A stretch of 64,000 bases of DNA from Triatoma infestans (GCA_011037195.1 JAAEAF010001118.1:124001-188000), one strand, 5' to 3'; shown: positions 11,070-23,930, numbered from the stretch's first letter. The notes: a model not told the origin generated them from the letters alone. Translations and numbers: made by a program.

Positions 11070-12420
11070 ACATACTGTATTTATGTAAGCCATACATGAT
11101 ACAGGGGTCTGGCCCAACATTTCAAGTAAACAAAAAACAAAAAAAAATATCGCTCACATATAAATTGCTCAGAAGTATACATTTATCACTAAAAATATTA
11201 CACAATAACACAATTAGCACTACTCAAAACCATCAATCAAGTCTCATACAAGTCCAAAATAAAAGTTCTCATTTTAATAGGACACTCAACAAATGTAAAT
11301 ACATTCTTCAGCTGATTCTCATCGGTTATATTAAGTAATCTCGCGAGTGAGTCCTCTTCGTTACCGCTGCGATCTATATACTGAGCAAGGAACTCCTTTC
11401 TGTAAGACCTGTAGATTGGACATTTCAGCAAAAAATGTACCAATGTTAACGGCTCTTTTGCATCGCAAAGATCACATATTATACTCGCATTGATGGAAAC
11501 CCTTTCTCCATTTAGAAATAGCCTTATAATACTAATATTGGACAATCTCAACTGGCATAAGACTCTTTGCTGTTTGATCGGCATTCTTTCCATGATGTGT
11601 CGTTTACCTTCTCCAAACGAGTTAGTTGTCTAAAAAACGGGTTGTATTTGGAGTTCAGTATACAATTAACATTTTGACTCCCCAAATGATTTGTCCACCT
11701 TTCAATAATATCAGTTTTGAAATGAAGCAAAACCTTAGTACTATTGAAATTATATATAGCCGAGAACCCTATTGTCATAAGTGTGTTGTTGAGATGAAGG
11801 AACCAATGGTTTTTTTTGAGTGCGATAGCAGGTTGATGGTTGTTAGATAATTTATCGTAACACCAAAGCATTTTTTTTTAAAGGTTTATTTGGAGACATA
11901 TGAAGAACTTGTAGCCATAGATTCAATGTTCTCTCTAATACTGTAACCCCTCTAATCTTTACACCCTGTTTCAGTACGAATGAAATGGTTCGGTGTATGA
12001 AATGGTAAATTATACAGTTGTTTGAAAAAACACATTTGCAACCTTTCTAATGATTCCAATTAACCAAGGGCCAAAAGTTCAGAAGAGTAAAGAGCTGTAG
12101 CTACTAGCACAGATTCAAACAACCTGATCTTCACTTCCCAGCTATCAGATTTACCTCGCGCCAATACTTCCCTCACCTTGCCCAGAGCTTTCAGTCCTTT
12201 CTTATAAAAACTTTCGGACACAACCCGGAAAACTCCTATACAACTAAATGGCACACCCAAAAACGTGACGTTGTTGACATATTTGATTTCTTTGCCATCA
12301 TATGTTAACGGAATATATCTATTAAATTTGGTTTATGACCTAAATACCATCACATTAGCCTTCTGAGTGTTCACAGATAAGCCGTGTTTACTTTGCAATA
12401 CTCTAGGAGTACATCCAGTT
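11070..12420 (-). mobile_element. non-LTR retrotransposon C-terminal fragment
   Basis: The minus strand carries, in order, KANVMVFR, FLGVPFSCIGVF with an RT thumb-like segment (12060-12340), a degraded connector (11548-11871) and a C-terminal CDLCDAKEPLTLVHFLLKCP Cys/His motif (11237-11593). Frames change between segments, with stops. The catalytic palm is absent. A (TTCTA)n-like tract at 11046-11070 may be its 3' tail. The family differs from the RNase H LINEs in this window. Confidence 0.7.
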
Positions 12421-12423
12421 TTT

Positions 12424-12670
12424 GTTTGTATGTGTAGTTTATATTGGAAGTTTCAAGAAAATCGTTGGAGCCATCTTTGAGAAAAAATCTAAATATATGA
12501 AAAAATTATTTAGTAAAGTGATAAACTAAACGTATGTATATAGACCATTTGCTATAAGCCAGTTTTTGGGACTAAGGGGTCCTCTCAAAATTGGATATTT
12601 CCGGTGAAAACTCGATATCGAAAATTTGACACGATTACAATACTTCCTCTTACTAGGAGCAAGAGAATGT
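12424..12670 (+). mobile_element. HINE-like element, 3' part (copy 3)
   Basis: Runs from the TGTGTAGTTTAT block to the 3' terminus, TTTCCGGTGAAAACTCGATA, GACACGATTACAATACTTCC and the hairpin CTCTTACTAGGAGCAAGAG, ending before an A-run at 12671. Confidence 0.85.
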
Positions 12671-12684
12671 AAAAAAAAACGGAA

Positions 12685-13293
12685 TTCGAAATACAAACAG
12701 CAATAACTTTTATTTGAAACATTGGGTTTCGGTTTTCTCTAAAGTACTTTTCAATTATTACACAAATTCTATGCCCTAAATAATATTAATTAGAATTGAA
12801 TATGTTGTTGAAATCCCGAGTTTGAAGCAAATCGGATGACCGGAAGTGTGTTTTACTGAAAGTAATGTAATTTTCAGTTTTCTGCTATTTTCTCTAAAAC
12901 GGCTCCAACGATTTTCTTTAGAGTTGTAATATCAAGTACACATACAAAGAGCTAACAACTTTTATATGAACCATATTTCTCCGGCAAAATTCATTTAAGA
13001 GGGCACTTTTGAGGGGGGTTAGGGGCATGTTTTCTTCTAATGTGCTATTTCAGTTCAACAATACCTGCTATAACAGTGCTGTCAACTAAAATGATAATTA
13101 GAATTATATAAGTTGCCAAAATTTCCCATTTCAAGAAAATCGGTTGAGCGGAAGTGCGACTTTACTGAATAGGTTTTTCAATTATTCGTGATTTTTCTCT
13201 ATAAAATGGCGATTTTATGCATTAAAATAACAATTGTAAGTGTGAAAAAAATTTGCCATTTCGCAGTAAGAGAAAGTTGTGTATCACACCAGA
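12685..13293 (-). mobile_element. HINE-like element, two modules and 5' end (copy 4)
   Basis: Minus-oriented. It contains two module boundaries (CCGGAAGTGTG near 12840 and GCGGAAGTGCG near 13150) and ends GTAAGAGAAAGTTGTGTATC-ACACCAGA at 13293. It abuts copy 3 in the opposite orientation, giving a head-on pair with the 3' end of the neighbour. Confidence 0.8.
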
Positions 13294-14047
13294 CATTTTA
13301 GTTTTTACAAGTGACCAAAAAAAAATAAAAAAATAAAAGTTGACAATCCATTACAAGATAAGTTTCCATGGAAACCATCAGATGCCAATTGGTCATAAAA
13401 TATTCAGTTTTAATTTGGTGTAATATTTTTATTATGTAGTTATTATTATCCACTCATTCACACTTTATCACTCTTTCACACACACAGAAATAGAGAATGA
13501 ATTGATAAAAATTGTTCATTCTCAAAAGAAATCCAAAAACATGTATCCATCCAATGATTGTAAACTTTCTAATTTCAAACTATACTATTTTACAGTTTTT
13601 TAAGAATAGACACAAATCACAATTTGAGCAAAAAATAGAATTTCGCAACAATTTCGTAAGATAAATAGCCAATGAATTCATCCATTTGCGATCAGTCAAT
13701 CCACGTTACTGGTTCGAATTTTTATTAATCTTTAAAATTTGCAAACATTTTTTTTTGCTTAACAAATAAGATACTGTTTTTATCCGCATTCCAGTACTTA
13801 GGTGATTGAAAAAAAAGCTTTAACTTTAATTAAATTAAATTCACTTTTGAATAAACAGAATTTATAGAATAATGTTACCATTTTTGGACGGATAGAATAA
13901 GATAATAAAAAGTTTCCTACGAGATGCACTGAGAGATATCACAAAAGAAAATACTGGTGTGATAATTAAACGAACATTGGTCAACATAATTTTACAAAAA
14001 AAAAAAAAACAATCTATATTTCTATTACTAATTACTTTTGTAATAAA
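13294..14047. other. A+T-rich spacer
   Basis: No gene or named repeat seen. Confidence 0.4.
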
Positions 14048-14076
14048 GTTTTCAGAATCCTCTAAAATTGAAAATT
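14048..14076. repeat. target-site duplication, left (29 bp)
   Basis: Starts GTTTTCAGAATCCTC and ends TTGAAAATT. The matching copy at 14695-14724 differs by one substitution and one extra A. Confidence 0.9.
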
Positions 14077-14694
14077 GGCCAAGATGGGCGCTAGGACCCC
14101 GCTTCTAGGGCCGGAACCTTTTTGTGGGGTTAGCGACCAGTTTCTGTTGGAGGAACTTAGGAAGGAAGAGGAGGCGAGGAGGAGATCTCAACTCTGGTAC
14201 TCCCTTCCCGGTTTGCGACTGGCCAAGATCTGCTTGGGAAATTCTAACCGACGGAGATCGAAGGCCTGCATTGGATTGAGCAAGAACAAGCTCTCCGCGT
14301 TCTTACGGGTTTCCTCACGGGCCATTGCCGACTTAGAGGATACCTGGTGAAGCTGGGTTTGGAAAGTAATAGCTCATGCAGATTCTGTGGGGAGCTGGAG
14401 GAAACTCCATTACATCTCCTAACAGACTGCAAGGCTGCCACTCAGAGAAAGTTTAAGAACCTGGGTAGCTACCAGGTGGAGGAGGGGGGATATACCCTCT
14501 CTGAACCTGTCAGGATACTGGGATTCCTTAGGGATCTCAGACTGATGAAGGTTTTGTAGAACGGATGTTCAGCTGGGACATCTGTTCGGGTGCTGTGGGC
14601 AAGCCTGCCCAGGGGGCATAGCACAATAGACCGAACGGAACGTAGTGCATTGCCCCCCCCCCGCTTAAAAAAAATAAATAAATAAATAAATAAA
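14077..14694 (+). mobile_element. RNase H-type LINE 3' end (family B) with 29-bp TSD
   Basis: A 618-bp 5'-truncated insertion ending in (AAAT)n. It encodes GARTPLLGPEP, a TGHCRLRGYL segment and the knuckle CRFCGELEETPLHLLTDC, the same order as the C-terminus of family A but clearly diverged. One frameshift near 14320 separates the two parts. A near-perfect 29-30 bp duplication flanks it, indicating a recent target-primed insertion. GC content is well above its surroundings. Confidence 0.9.
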
Positions 14695-14724
14695 GTTCTC
14701 AGAATCCTCTAAAAATTGAAAATT
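14695..14724. repeat. target-site duplication, right
   Basis: Matches 14048-14076 with one substitution and one extra A. Confidence 0.9.
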
Positions 14725-15790
14725 ATAAAACAACTGTTATTTTTGTTTTCAATTTCACTCATTGTAATTAATTTTTGTCTATCTTCAATAGGATATACTC
14801 TAAATTTACACCATATGTACTAGAATAATTAGTGTAAATATAATAATATATATTTATACAGTTTTGTCATGACATATCACTGTTTTCAATTAAGTAAAAA
14901 GTAAACGTTCTGTTTACAAATTAAATATTTTAATTAATAATTTAGATGAATGCGTAGAAGAAAAAAATAAATAAATAAAAATCCGTGATCTGACGATTAT
15001 ATCTACTATTTATCCATATGTGTGTGTGTGTGTATTACCATGTATATCTATTATTATTCTTTGTAGAGTATTCAACAACACCACGTGTAACTATGCCTCA
15101 TTGATAGTGTTTTTAGCTTGAATCTTATAGATTAATTAGAAAACTTATAGTGCGATCAGCAACAAACACCACTCACTACTCTACTATATATTGACAGTTG
15201 CCCACCCCTCCTTTCTCATCAAGAATGGTTGAGATCATTGTTTTGTTTTTACTTGGAAATATTCTATATGTTCCGGTTGATAATAATTTTTTTTTTTTAA
15301 TTCAAAAGTGTATTAAGTAACAATGACATCATTAAATTAAAGAAAAAAAAAGAAAAAGTAATAATAATAGAAATATTTAAGATTTAATTTCTCAGATATA
15401 ATTTAGGATTCAGTTTTGTTAATAACCAATGATTTTAACAATGATTCCCGTATAAATTGGATAAAATTTCTGCTTCACGTAGCCTGAAGGGAATTTTAGT
15501 CTTAGGCGAAATAAAAACTAGTAATTAAGTAGTAATTGCTGTGAGTTCAGAGATAGTTGAACTTCCTATATGAATATATATAAAAACAACATTATTTTTT
15601 AATAGATTAATCTAACTATAATATTTATTTGAATATACACAGGGTAATAAATTTTAAAATGTACCATCCATTTTTCTTTAAAACGTAAGAAAAATAAAAA
15701 AAATACAAATGTTACCCTAATTAAATTTTTCAAGGATTCTAAAAAATTTATAATCAATCATTTTAATTTATTTTTTCACTGCATACAAAA
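14725..15790. other. A+T-rich spacer with (TG)n
   Basis: A short (TG)n microsatellite lies near 15018-15033. No coding signal. Confidence 0.4.
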
Positions 15791-15795
15791 AAAAA

Positions 15796-16295
15796 TCTGG
15801 TGTGAAATAAGTCACACAATTTTCTCTTACACCATTTTTTCAAAATTGAAATTGACAAATTTTATAGTTAGTGTACTACATACTTTAACGAAATTCGTCA
15901 CGAGTTCGTCGAAAACTGAAAAATAAAAACTGTTCAGTAAAAAAAAAACGCACTTTCGGTTTACTAATTTTCTAGAAACTCGGGAATTTTGGCCATCTAA
16001 TTATTTCTAATTAATTTTGTTTGGATGGTAGAATTGTATAATCAACTACGATAGCACTCTAGAGAAAAACATCAACTCTCTCCCCACCCCCCACCAAAAG
16101 CCCCCTTAAATGACCATTATCAGGAGAAATATTTCAAATAAAAGTTGTAGCTCTTTATATGTGTGTAGTACACATAGTTATTTAAAGAGAATCTTTGGAG
16201 CCGTTTTCGAGAAAATACCAGAAAACTGAAAAACACCATTCAGTAAAAATGCACTTCCGGTCATCCGATTTTTTCAGCAAGATGGATGTCCAGCT
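15796..16295 (+). mobile_element. HINE-like element, 5' half (copy 5)
   Basis: Begins TCTGGTGTGAAATAAGTCACA after an A-run, with ACAATTTTCTCTTAC subterminal repeat and one full module up to a second GCACTTCCGGTCATCC boundary near 16250. Truncated where the Jockey-like fragment begins. Confidence 0.8.
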
Positions 16296-16299
16296 AGTT

Positions 16300-17000
16300 T
16301 AATAATGGAAGGTGTGAGTAAGACGTTATCTAGATCGCACTTACCGGGATAAATGGATTGGCAGACACAGTCTTATTCACTGGCCCGCTGACTTCACAGA
16401 CATGACGACACGTCTGCCATTACTTCCCCTTTGGGGGATACCTAAAAAATAAAGTTTATGGCAACTTAAACCCAGTCACCACTATAGAAAGAACTTAAAA
16501 AAAAATTTCTGAAGCCTATAAATAAATCTGTCGTAAGTTCAGTAAAAAGGACATGTATTTGCTTATTTAATGATGGATCTACACGATACAGACTTGTTAA
16601 AAGACTTCTCGTTAACAGATCACGACTTTCATTAGAAAACAAACGACTAATATATACGTCATTTCTAAAACAAATATGGACATACGGACTTGAACTGTGG
16701 GGTTCAACCAGGCGCTCAAACCTCCAACGTATCCAATCCCAACAATCCAAAATCCTTAGAACCATAGTTAATGCTCCCTATTATGTATCAAATTTAACTA
16801 GCCACAATGGCCTCAATATCCCCTTTCCTTAAAGATATCATCAAAATACGCTACAAAAATTTCACAAACCTTTATCCTCTCATTGCAACACTCTCGTTTT
16901 CGACTTTCATCCCGGACACTCCCTGATAATCCTCCCAGACGTCTCTGCGACGAATGTGGCCTCGTGATCTCTTAATAGATAAAAGTAACTAAACTAGTAT
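16300..17000 (+). mobile_element. Jockey-like LINE 3' fragment
   Basis: The plus strand reads as the C-terminal region of a Jockey-type polymerase, with a DKWIGRHSLIHW-like stretch, LENKRLIYTSFLKQIWTYG-ELWG, IQSQQSKILRTIVNAPYYVSN and a GLNIPF block, in more than one frame with stops. A 3' UTR-like segment with CTGGGTGACTTCTCCGCTC follows near 17015-17035. No RT catalytic core remains. Confidence 0.7.
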
Positions 17001-18748
17001 GGAGTGTCACTACTGGGTGACTTCTCCGCTCATTTATATTTTATTTTGTTTTATTTATTTTGTTTTGTCACATTTATTCCTCTCATCAAATTTACTTATG
17101 ACAATAAATCTGTCGGTGTAAATATATATTTAATAAAAAATAAAATAATGATGGTGTTGAACTTTGCAAGTGAGAATTCTATTTTTTCTATTAACAAGAA
17201 TAATAGCAGAGAATTTCTCTTATTTCACACCTAAATATCTCAGCAAAAAATTAACAGATTTTCCTAGTTCAATAACCATTTCTTATGAAAAAAAATAATC
17301 CGCTTTTAAGAATTCGTTGAAGAAAATGTGGTCCATTCGAAATATTTCTTGTTTCCAGATCTCTTATTTCTACAGCTAAAAAAAAAAAAAATAATTGATC
17401 GCATATTTGGAAGGTACCAGGATTTTGTTTTCTATTTTACGTACTTACCAAGAAAAGTGGGGATATATGTTATAATATAATTGTAGAAGAATCAAGCGTT
17501 TGAAAATAGAAAGGAAGGAGAACACTTCAGAACAAAAGTGAGGTTGGTTGTACAACTACATTACTTTGCTAGTTATACATCATTCTTATCAATCAGAAAA
17601 GAAATAGTTTAAATATGTAAATATAATTTAAATTTATTAAAAATAAAAGAGGAAAACATTGAATACGAAAGAGAACATAAACAATAAGTATATACAATAT
17701 AAAAGAATTTATCAAAATATAGTCATTTTAAATTCAATAGTTAAAATAATCAAACCTAGATTAATTTTATCGTTCATACAAATGAAATTTTTAAAATTCC
17801 TAAAGAATCAGAAATAATTGATTCAGCCAAGGTTGTCAAGTGATTTTGGTCTAGTCTAACCTTTTACCAGTCAGCATGGGTATAGTACCGCCAGATCCAA
17901 ACCAAAATCCACGGATATGAAAATCCGTTTCAGCATACTCTAATGTAGCTTACGCATTTATATACTACAGTGAGGATAATGAAAGATCAGGACCGCTAGA
18001 AGACGATTCCAGAACTCCACGACTGATTCGATTGTAAGATCCTCACTATAATTATGTGAGATGAAGGATTAATATTAAGTGAGATGAAGATCACTATAAT
18101 TAAGACGAATGAAGGATACGTCCGATGGAACCTGATTACTCCTATCAAAAGGCCAATATTCATTAAAACTACACTAAGCTGAAGCCCTACAAGGAAAGAA
18201 TCTTAATATCCATTCCTTAAAATCCATTATATCCTTATATCCATGTCCTTAAAATCTTACCCAGAAATCTGTCTTCTTTTAAATTTCCATTGACTTTATT
18301 GCCGTGACTATTAATCTAAAACTCAATAGTTTACTTTTAACTAATAGAAAAAAATAAATACAACAATGACAAACGTTTTCAGCGAGTTACCAAATAAAGC
18401 AATACAGGACACATTAAATGCACATATTTTCCCCTTTAACAGTTGTAGAAAGTAGAAACCTATTATTATTAATTTTTTTTTTTTATAGAAGCAATATAAA
18501 ATAGATATTTACTCTCTTCTTGCTAATAAATGAAATGTTAGTCTTTCGAAAGATTCTGTAATTGATTTGATTGCAATACATGCTTTGAGACCACCAAAAT
18601 ATTACTATTTGGTGATATGCTATTTTTTTACGTGAATAGGTGAAATTCAAAAGTATCAAAATGTAGTTTAAAAAAAACACATTGCTATTAACCAAGTTTA
18701 ATGAAAATTGAGAAATTTTTCGCCCGGGTGTAGAACTGTGAAAGGGTA
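17001..18748. other. A+T-rich spacer
   Basis: Contains the tail of the Jockey-like 3' UTR (to about 17160) and a small internal duplication near 18025-18110 (GATCCTCACTATAATTA / GATCACTATAATTA). No gene seen. Confidence 0.4.
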
Positions 18749-19347
18749 TGTCAGTGGAAGAAGAAATGCAAAAATAAATAGTTTTGAAAAATATTTTAAT
18801 TGAAATAATTTTGTGAAAAATAATGTATTTTAGAGTCAGGTACTGTAGTTTGGGGTTATTGCTGCTAGAGAGACAAAAGCACAGGAATCCTTTAGGAAAA
18901 CAACAATGCCACCTGACCAACTGTTTTGTAAGAGAAAAATCCCCCCCCCCCGTTATAGAGGGCATTCCTTCAAGACAGTCTGCATTCTGCTTTCGAAGCC
19001 AGAACACTTGCTTCAGGAATCGCTCTCTTAAACTCAATGCCAGATAGAGATTTGCGTTTATTCTAGATAAACATCTGAATTATTAAAATACAGTTTTGTT
19101 GTAGACACCGAAGCAGAACACTTGTTTTTCGCTCTCTTAGCATCAGTGCATATTAATAAGTTTATAATATCTTGCAAATAATTTGTAGTTATTATTTTAA
19201 TAGAATATATTTATTGTTAGCAGTGGTGACTACTTTCTTGTTTCTGATACTTTTTCTCTCTTAAACATATATACTTACAAGCCCTTTTACTAAACCTCTC
19301 GTGCTACACCACAAGCTACCACTAGAAAACACACCAATTACATTTCA
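18749..19347 (+). mobile_element. solo-LTR-like repeat, family X (copy 1)
   Basis: Starts TGTCAGTGGAAGAAG and ends ACATTTCA. It shares GGGCATTCCTTCAAGACAGT, TGTAGACACCGAAGCAGAAC, a CAGTGGTGACTAC segment and CTTACAAGCCCTTTTAC with the other three copies. No duplication is evident. The long antisense open frame across it is a shadow, not a gene. Confidence 0.65.
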
Positions 19348-19499
19348 CATATATGGTAATGCTTTGTTAGAAACTTGCTGATACCCTACCCTACAAAATA
19401 TTATAAATAGTGCTAGGCCTAAATCTTGGTTCACTGTACATGGGCAAGGGATATGATTGAATTGGAGTCCAGTTGACAGCGCTTATATCATACTGTAAT

Positions 19500-19885
19500 A
19501 ACAACATATCTAAACCCAGAAATCCCCTTAAAAATCAGTTTTCTGGGGAAAATGTTTCAAATAGAAGTGATATGTTTATATTTGTGTAAAAACCTAGAAA
19601 TATTATATAAAAATTCAGGAATCTATTCTATAAAGTCGCACTCCCAGTCTGCAGATTTTTCGTCAAATTTGGAATCCTAGGGAATGGTACTGTTCCTTAA
19701 TAATTACACAGTTGGCAGCACTGTACATTTTTAACTTTGATTCCTTTTTATATTACTAAATTGACACATTAGAAGGAAGATTGCAACTAATGTTAGAAAT
19801 CAATTTTCCAGGAACATATTTCAAATTAAAAAAAAAAAAAAAAAAAAATTGGTGTGAAACACTCACACAACTTTTTCTTACTGTA
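19500..19885 (+). mobile_element. HINE-like fragments (copy 6)
   Basis: A degraded internal module lies at 19500-19720. After a long A-run, a separate 5' end TTGGTGTGAAACACTC-ACACAACTTTTTCTTAC starts at 19849. Order is scrambled, so at least two insertions are involved. Confidence 0.6.
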
Positions 19886-19889
19886 TATT

Positions 19890-20015
19890 TTGTACTGTTC
19901 TGACGAAGTGTGTGGCACCACTGAGCTGTGGTAACCCATTGGGTCACTCACTACTTACCATGCAACTTCTTGCAACAAACAGATACCCCCTTGCGGGCTG
20001 TGGGACCATGAATGG
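19890..20015 (-). repeat. isolated upstream module of the composite SINE
   Basis: On the minus strand GGGGGTATCTGTTTGTTGC, GGGTTACCACAGCTCAGT and CACTTCGTCAGAACAGTAC match the region upstream of the tRNA-like part in the SINEs at 25.0, 49.5 and 61.8 kb. The tRNA-like part is absent here. Confidence 0.7.
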
Positions 20016-20994
20016 AATATCAATTTAGTTTCATGCGATGTTTCATTTTCGAGATATTATCTTCACACACAAAGTATTCATAAAAACATTATTTCTAATT
20101 TAGAGGGCCTCAAAACATGGTTTTTAAAGAATACTTAGTTTCGATAATTTGAAAAGAAAGCAATTCTTGCTCTTACAAATATTAAAAGAAAGTAAAACGA
20201 TGTCCCAACTATATACAGTGAAAGTTTGTCAAACTATAATCCTAAAAGAAACTTTTCATCAAAAGTGGCTCTATCGCCGCCTTACAGCTATTTTTTTTTT
20301 ACTAATTCCTTAAAATAAATAACTACCATAGTTGCAACAATTTTGCGGGATGCTGATTTTAGTAGAATTCGGGTAAAAATTAATAATAGTGTCGGACGCA
20401 CCGATAGACATACTTACTTACATAAAAGCTTTTCATATTCTACAAGCTCAAGAATGCAAAAGAATTCCAATCCTAAGAATGTCCAAATTGCCACTTAACA
20501 TTACTTAATTCATTTAACGATGAAAGTAAAATTACCACTATTCTGTAACACTCACAATAAAAATGCAACAGGCACTTCTAGACAAAAGTCAGCGAATGTG
20601 ATGCTACCTGGCCTGGCAAGTACATACATAAATCATACAAACAGCTAGAGAAAACATTAAGAGGTGGGAGAGATATATTGTGTCCGTCATGGTTGTTAAC
20701 TTTCTTTACACATATGAGAAAGTATGTTCCACTTTGTAAAACTTTTATGTGTGATCTGTTCGTATATCAGATCTAACTGTCAGACTATTGTTTTGCCCAG
20801 TGGCGTAGCAAGGGGCGCAACGGGAATATCGATGCTTTGGGTGCAGTGAAGAAAAAAATATTTCTACATTTATTTCACTAATTTAAAGTCAGAACACTAA
20901 AAGGACATTTTAATTTTTAAAATTTCACCTTGTAATACAGTATTACATTTCACCTTATAATTACAGTATATTTTAATATGTAATGCAATAATAT
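20016..20994. other. A+T-rich spacer with a hAT-like terminus
   Basis: CAGTGGCGTAGCAAGGGG at 20798 resembles the terminal repeat of some hAT transposons. No matching opposite end was found. Confidence 0.3.
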
Positions 20995-21357
20995 TGTAAC
21001 GTTTTTCCCTCTAAACTAGCTACTGCAACTAGTTTTAGGTGGGTTCGTAGATAAAATACTCTAAACTTCAATAAAGAAAACACCAATTTATTGTTATGCA
21101 CAATAAATTAAAAAAACAACACTTAATAATAATCACTTCACAGTTTAACTCACTTTTTATTCACTTTCCACAAACGTACACTTTGGTTGTAACTGGAAAC
21201 TCTCTGCGGTCCCACTATTTATACGGTGGAGAATCTTTAGAATCTTCTCAATCCTTCCAAAAATAACTAGAGCGCGTCGCCAGCGCTTCCTAGCGGCCTC
21301 TAAGAGAATTTGAGGTTCCTACTTCCTCTCCTAGATGTTACCACTGGCTGCGTTACA
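20995..21357 (-). mobile_element. solo LTR (363 bp), minus-oriented
   Basis: Bounded by TGTAACG (20995) and CGTTACA (21357). On the minus strand it has a promoter CCGTATAAATAGTGGG (21211-21226) followed downstream by AATAAA signals (21156-21161 and near 21088), as an LTR should. The flanks are similar but not identical, so a duplication is not proven. No internal retrotransposon domain adjoins it. Confidence 0.75.
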
Positions 21358-22429
21358 ACATTTTACTTGAAACTCACAAATTCAAATATATTGAGGCAAT
21401 GCTGGAATCAAATTGTTTATGATTTTGTGTTTTATCAGAATTTAGTTTCATCCATTAGAGCATGGGGTAAAACCACTGTGATGTTTGACACAAACAATAT
21501 GTTGAGGTAAACTCGGTACACGCGAAATTGATAAATTTGCTCCGACAATGGATTGAAATCCGACACCGGCCTGGAATACGAGAAGTATCAACGGATAAAA
21601 TATATCAAAGCAAATATTTGTTAATCAACAACCACAACAAATATTTGTGAACATTTAGTTGATAAAATGTTAATAGATTGTTACTTGTAATCTCATAATT
21701 ATGTGGAATACTCTAGAAATTATAGCCTAATTATAAAACAAGAGAAGGTAAAAAATTTAGGTCACCCAACTGAGCTTATTATCGATTGTACCCTTTAAAG
21801 GAACTACAATAGCAAATCTGACATTTCGATTAACAAGTATATGAGTAGCAATATTTTCTGTCTTGAAACTCATAGAATAATGTAATTTCTTTCTTTTTAG
21901 TAGAAAAATTTCAATGAAAAATTGTAATATTTACATAAGTTGTTAATAATGTGAAAGGTTTACCTCTTTTAGTTGTTTGTTCGTACCAACAGTTAGTTCA
22001 ATGATAAGTAAGAGATATATAGGTGATATTGCAGTCACTATATATAAAATTGTAATGGTTTGATTGGAACATTTTCAAAACATCAACATATCCGCAAACA
22101 AACTGTATTCTTGGAAATTACTTGCCAGGGTAATGGCTGTTTTTGGGAAATGAACAAACGAAAAACTTTGGGGAGAAATTTGGACATACTGAACACTGTT
22201 TATTTTATACGAGAATGTAAGCACTGCAAAGAATTTACACTGTATCATTTAGAGATGGGAGTATGGTAGAGTATGTGTGAAGAGAGTGCTAAGACTAATT
22301 GTCAGAATGACGGTGTGCGATTGATGGTTGTTCTAATGGGGTTTTTTTGAATGAAAGTGAATGTACGGTTATGCATACCCATTTTAAGCATATAGCTGCA
22401 GTTTAGTAGACAAGAAACCCCCACTACAA
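21358..22429. other. A+T-rich spacer
   Basis: No gene or classifiable repeat seen. Confidence 0.4.
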
Positions 22430-22805
22430 TCTAGTTTTCCGGAAAAATGTTCCAAATAAAACGACAAAAATAAAATAAAGTTTAAACAAATCCTTTAACT
22501 AGTTTAAAATAATGATAAACTGAATCAACTATTTCAATATTGTGAAATTTCGGTTGATAATTTTGACGGAATCCTTCATGTCACAAGCGATAATATGATA
22601 AAATGATAGCTAAACGCAAAAACAGTTTAAACTTTCTGCGATTTTTCCCTTTTTGACATATTTCATTCACACATATACACACACACAAACATACGCTAAA
22701 AAACTTCTTTTTTTTTTCGAACTCTGGGATCTTAAAATATACTTTTTTCCAGTGAAAACTCCAGTTCGAAAATTAATATGATTGTAGTATTTTTTCTACT
22801 GGTTT
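22430..22805 (+). mobile_element. HINE-like element, 3' part, degraded (copy 7)
   Basis: Holds TTCCGGAAAAATGTTCCAAATAAAA, the TTTCTGCGATTTTTCC block, a (CA)-rich stretch near 22670-22690 and a diverged 3' terminus GTGAAAACTCCAGTTCGAAAA. Confidence 0.65.
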
Positions 22806-22809
22806 ATAA

Positions 22810-23332
22810 TGTAATGATAATAGCGTTCCCCAAAGATAATGGTTCTGATGGATGCCAGAACTAAAGATTTATTTGAAAAATATCAATCATTATTTGAAGA
22901 ATATTCTAACATTTGCTGGCAAAAAGGGTACACCCAGGTAGAAGAACTACCGTTACAGAAGAAGTTCATAGAACTTAGTCACCTTTGTCATTTGTTTTTC
23001 TTAAAGGGTAGGATTCTGAGTACCAAGAGAGGGCCTTCTTTCAAGACAGTCTCAATTAGACATTCTACCAGACAACATTAGTGTCAGTCATAAATTAAAA
23101 TAAAGAGTTTAATCTAGCTAGTTTGTTCAGTATATTATTAAGCATATTATTTATTGTGATATTGTAAAGTATTTTTAAATTCACTTAAAGAATATATTTA
23201 TTTCAGAAACAGTGGTGATCTCTTGTTTATTTTCTTATACTTCTACGTATCTATATCTCAAACATACATACAAGCCCTTTACAAAACCGCTCACGCTACA
23301 AGCTAGTAACAAAACAACACAAAAACATTTCA
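22810..23332 (+). mobile_element. solo-LTR-like repeat, family X (copy 2)
   Basis: Starts TGTAATGATAATAG and ends ACATTTCA. It shares GGGCCTTCTTTCAAGACAGTC, CAGTGGTGATCTCTTG and ACAAGCCCTTTACAAAACCGC with the other copies. An 80-codon open frame at 22839-23081 lies inside it and shows no domain. Confidence 0.6.
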
Positions 23333-23930
23333 ATGGCAACCATTTTTGTTTGTTCGTTATTTTTTTTTGAAACTGTAATTTATTTTTATCGGCATTCTGA
23401 TGAAATTTTTTGGATGGATGTAAGAAATAGTTGGAATGAGACTTTGAAATTTCTAATGTGTTCCTTTCACATCAATACTATTTTGCATACTGCAGCTCCA
23501 ATGCCAGTGTTCTTGACAATTAAATATTTTACAAAAATCTCTCCAATTTGCAGAAACTTAAACAAGCGGAACGCATGTCAGAGAATGTTATATTATAATT
23601 AAGTGATTCAAATAGCATTTCTTTTTTTACTAAAAAATATTCGTTTTTTTTAAATATGTCTACTTACAGTACTGTAGGGCCATGAAGCCAAAAATGATAA
23701 AATTACAAAAGCACAATGTAGGGGTCAGGTCATCAGGAGGCGGCGAATGGCTGGATAAATAATGTTAGAAACACATAAACAAAGAAAAAACTTTAAAAAA
23801 ATATATATTGATTTAAGTTGTGTTTCTATTGAATTAGTTGATGGGTAACTCGAAATAGAATACCTGGTTATGTCATTCCTATGGTACAAGATAAAGTGAG
23901 AAACACTCATATAACTTCACTTCTATTTTT
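23333..23930. other. spacer ending in a HINE-like 5' trace
   Basis: Non-coding. At 23896-23922 TGAGAAACACTCATATAACTT resembles a HINE-like 5' end and directly precedes the next full copy. Confidence 0.4.

Noticed and set aside
18483..19037. 184-codon antisense gene
   Set aside because: It runs backwards over an LTR of family X and its A+T-rich flank, with a Phe/Ile/Ser-rich product and no domain.
22839..23081. Gene shared with 41845-42105
   Set aside because: Both frames lie inside LTR family X; the proteins are not alignable along their length and lack a domain.
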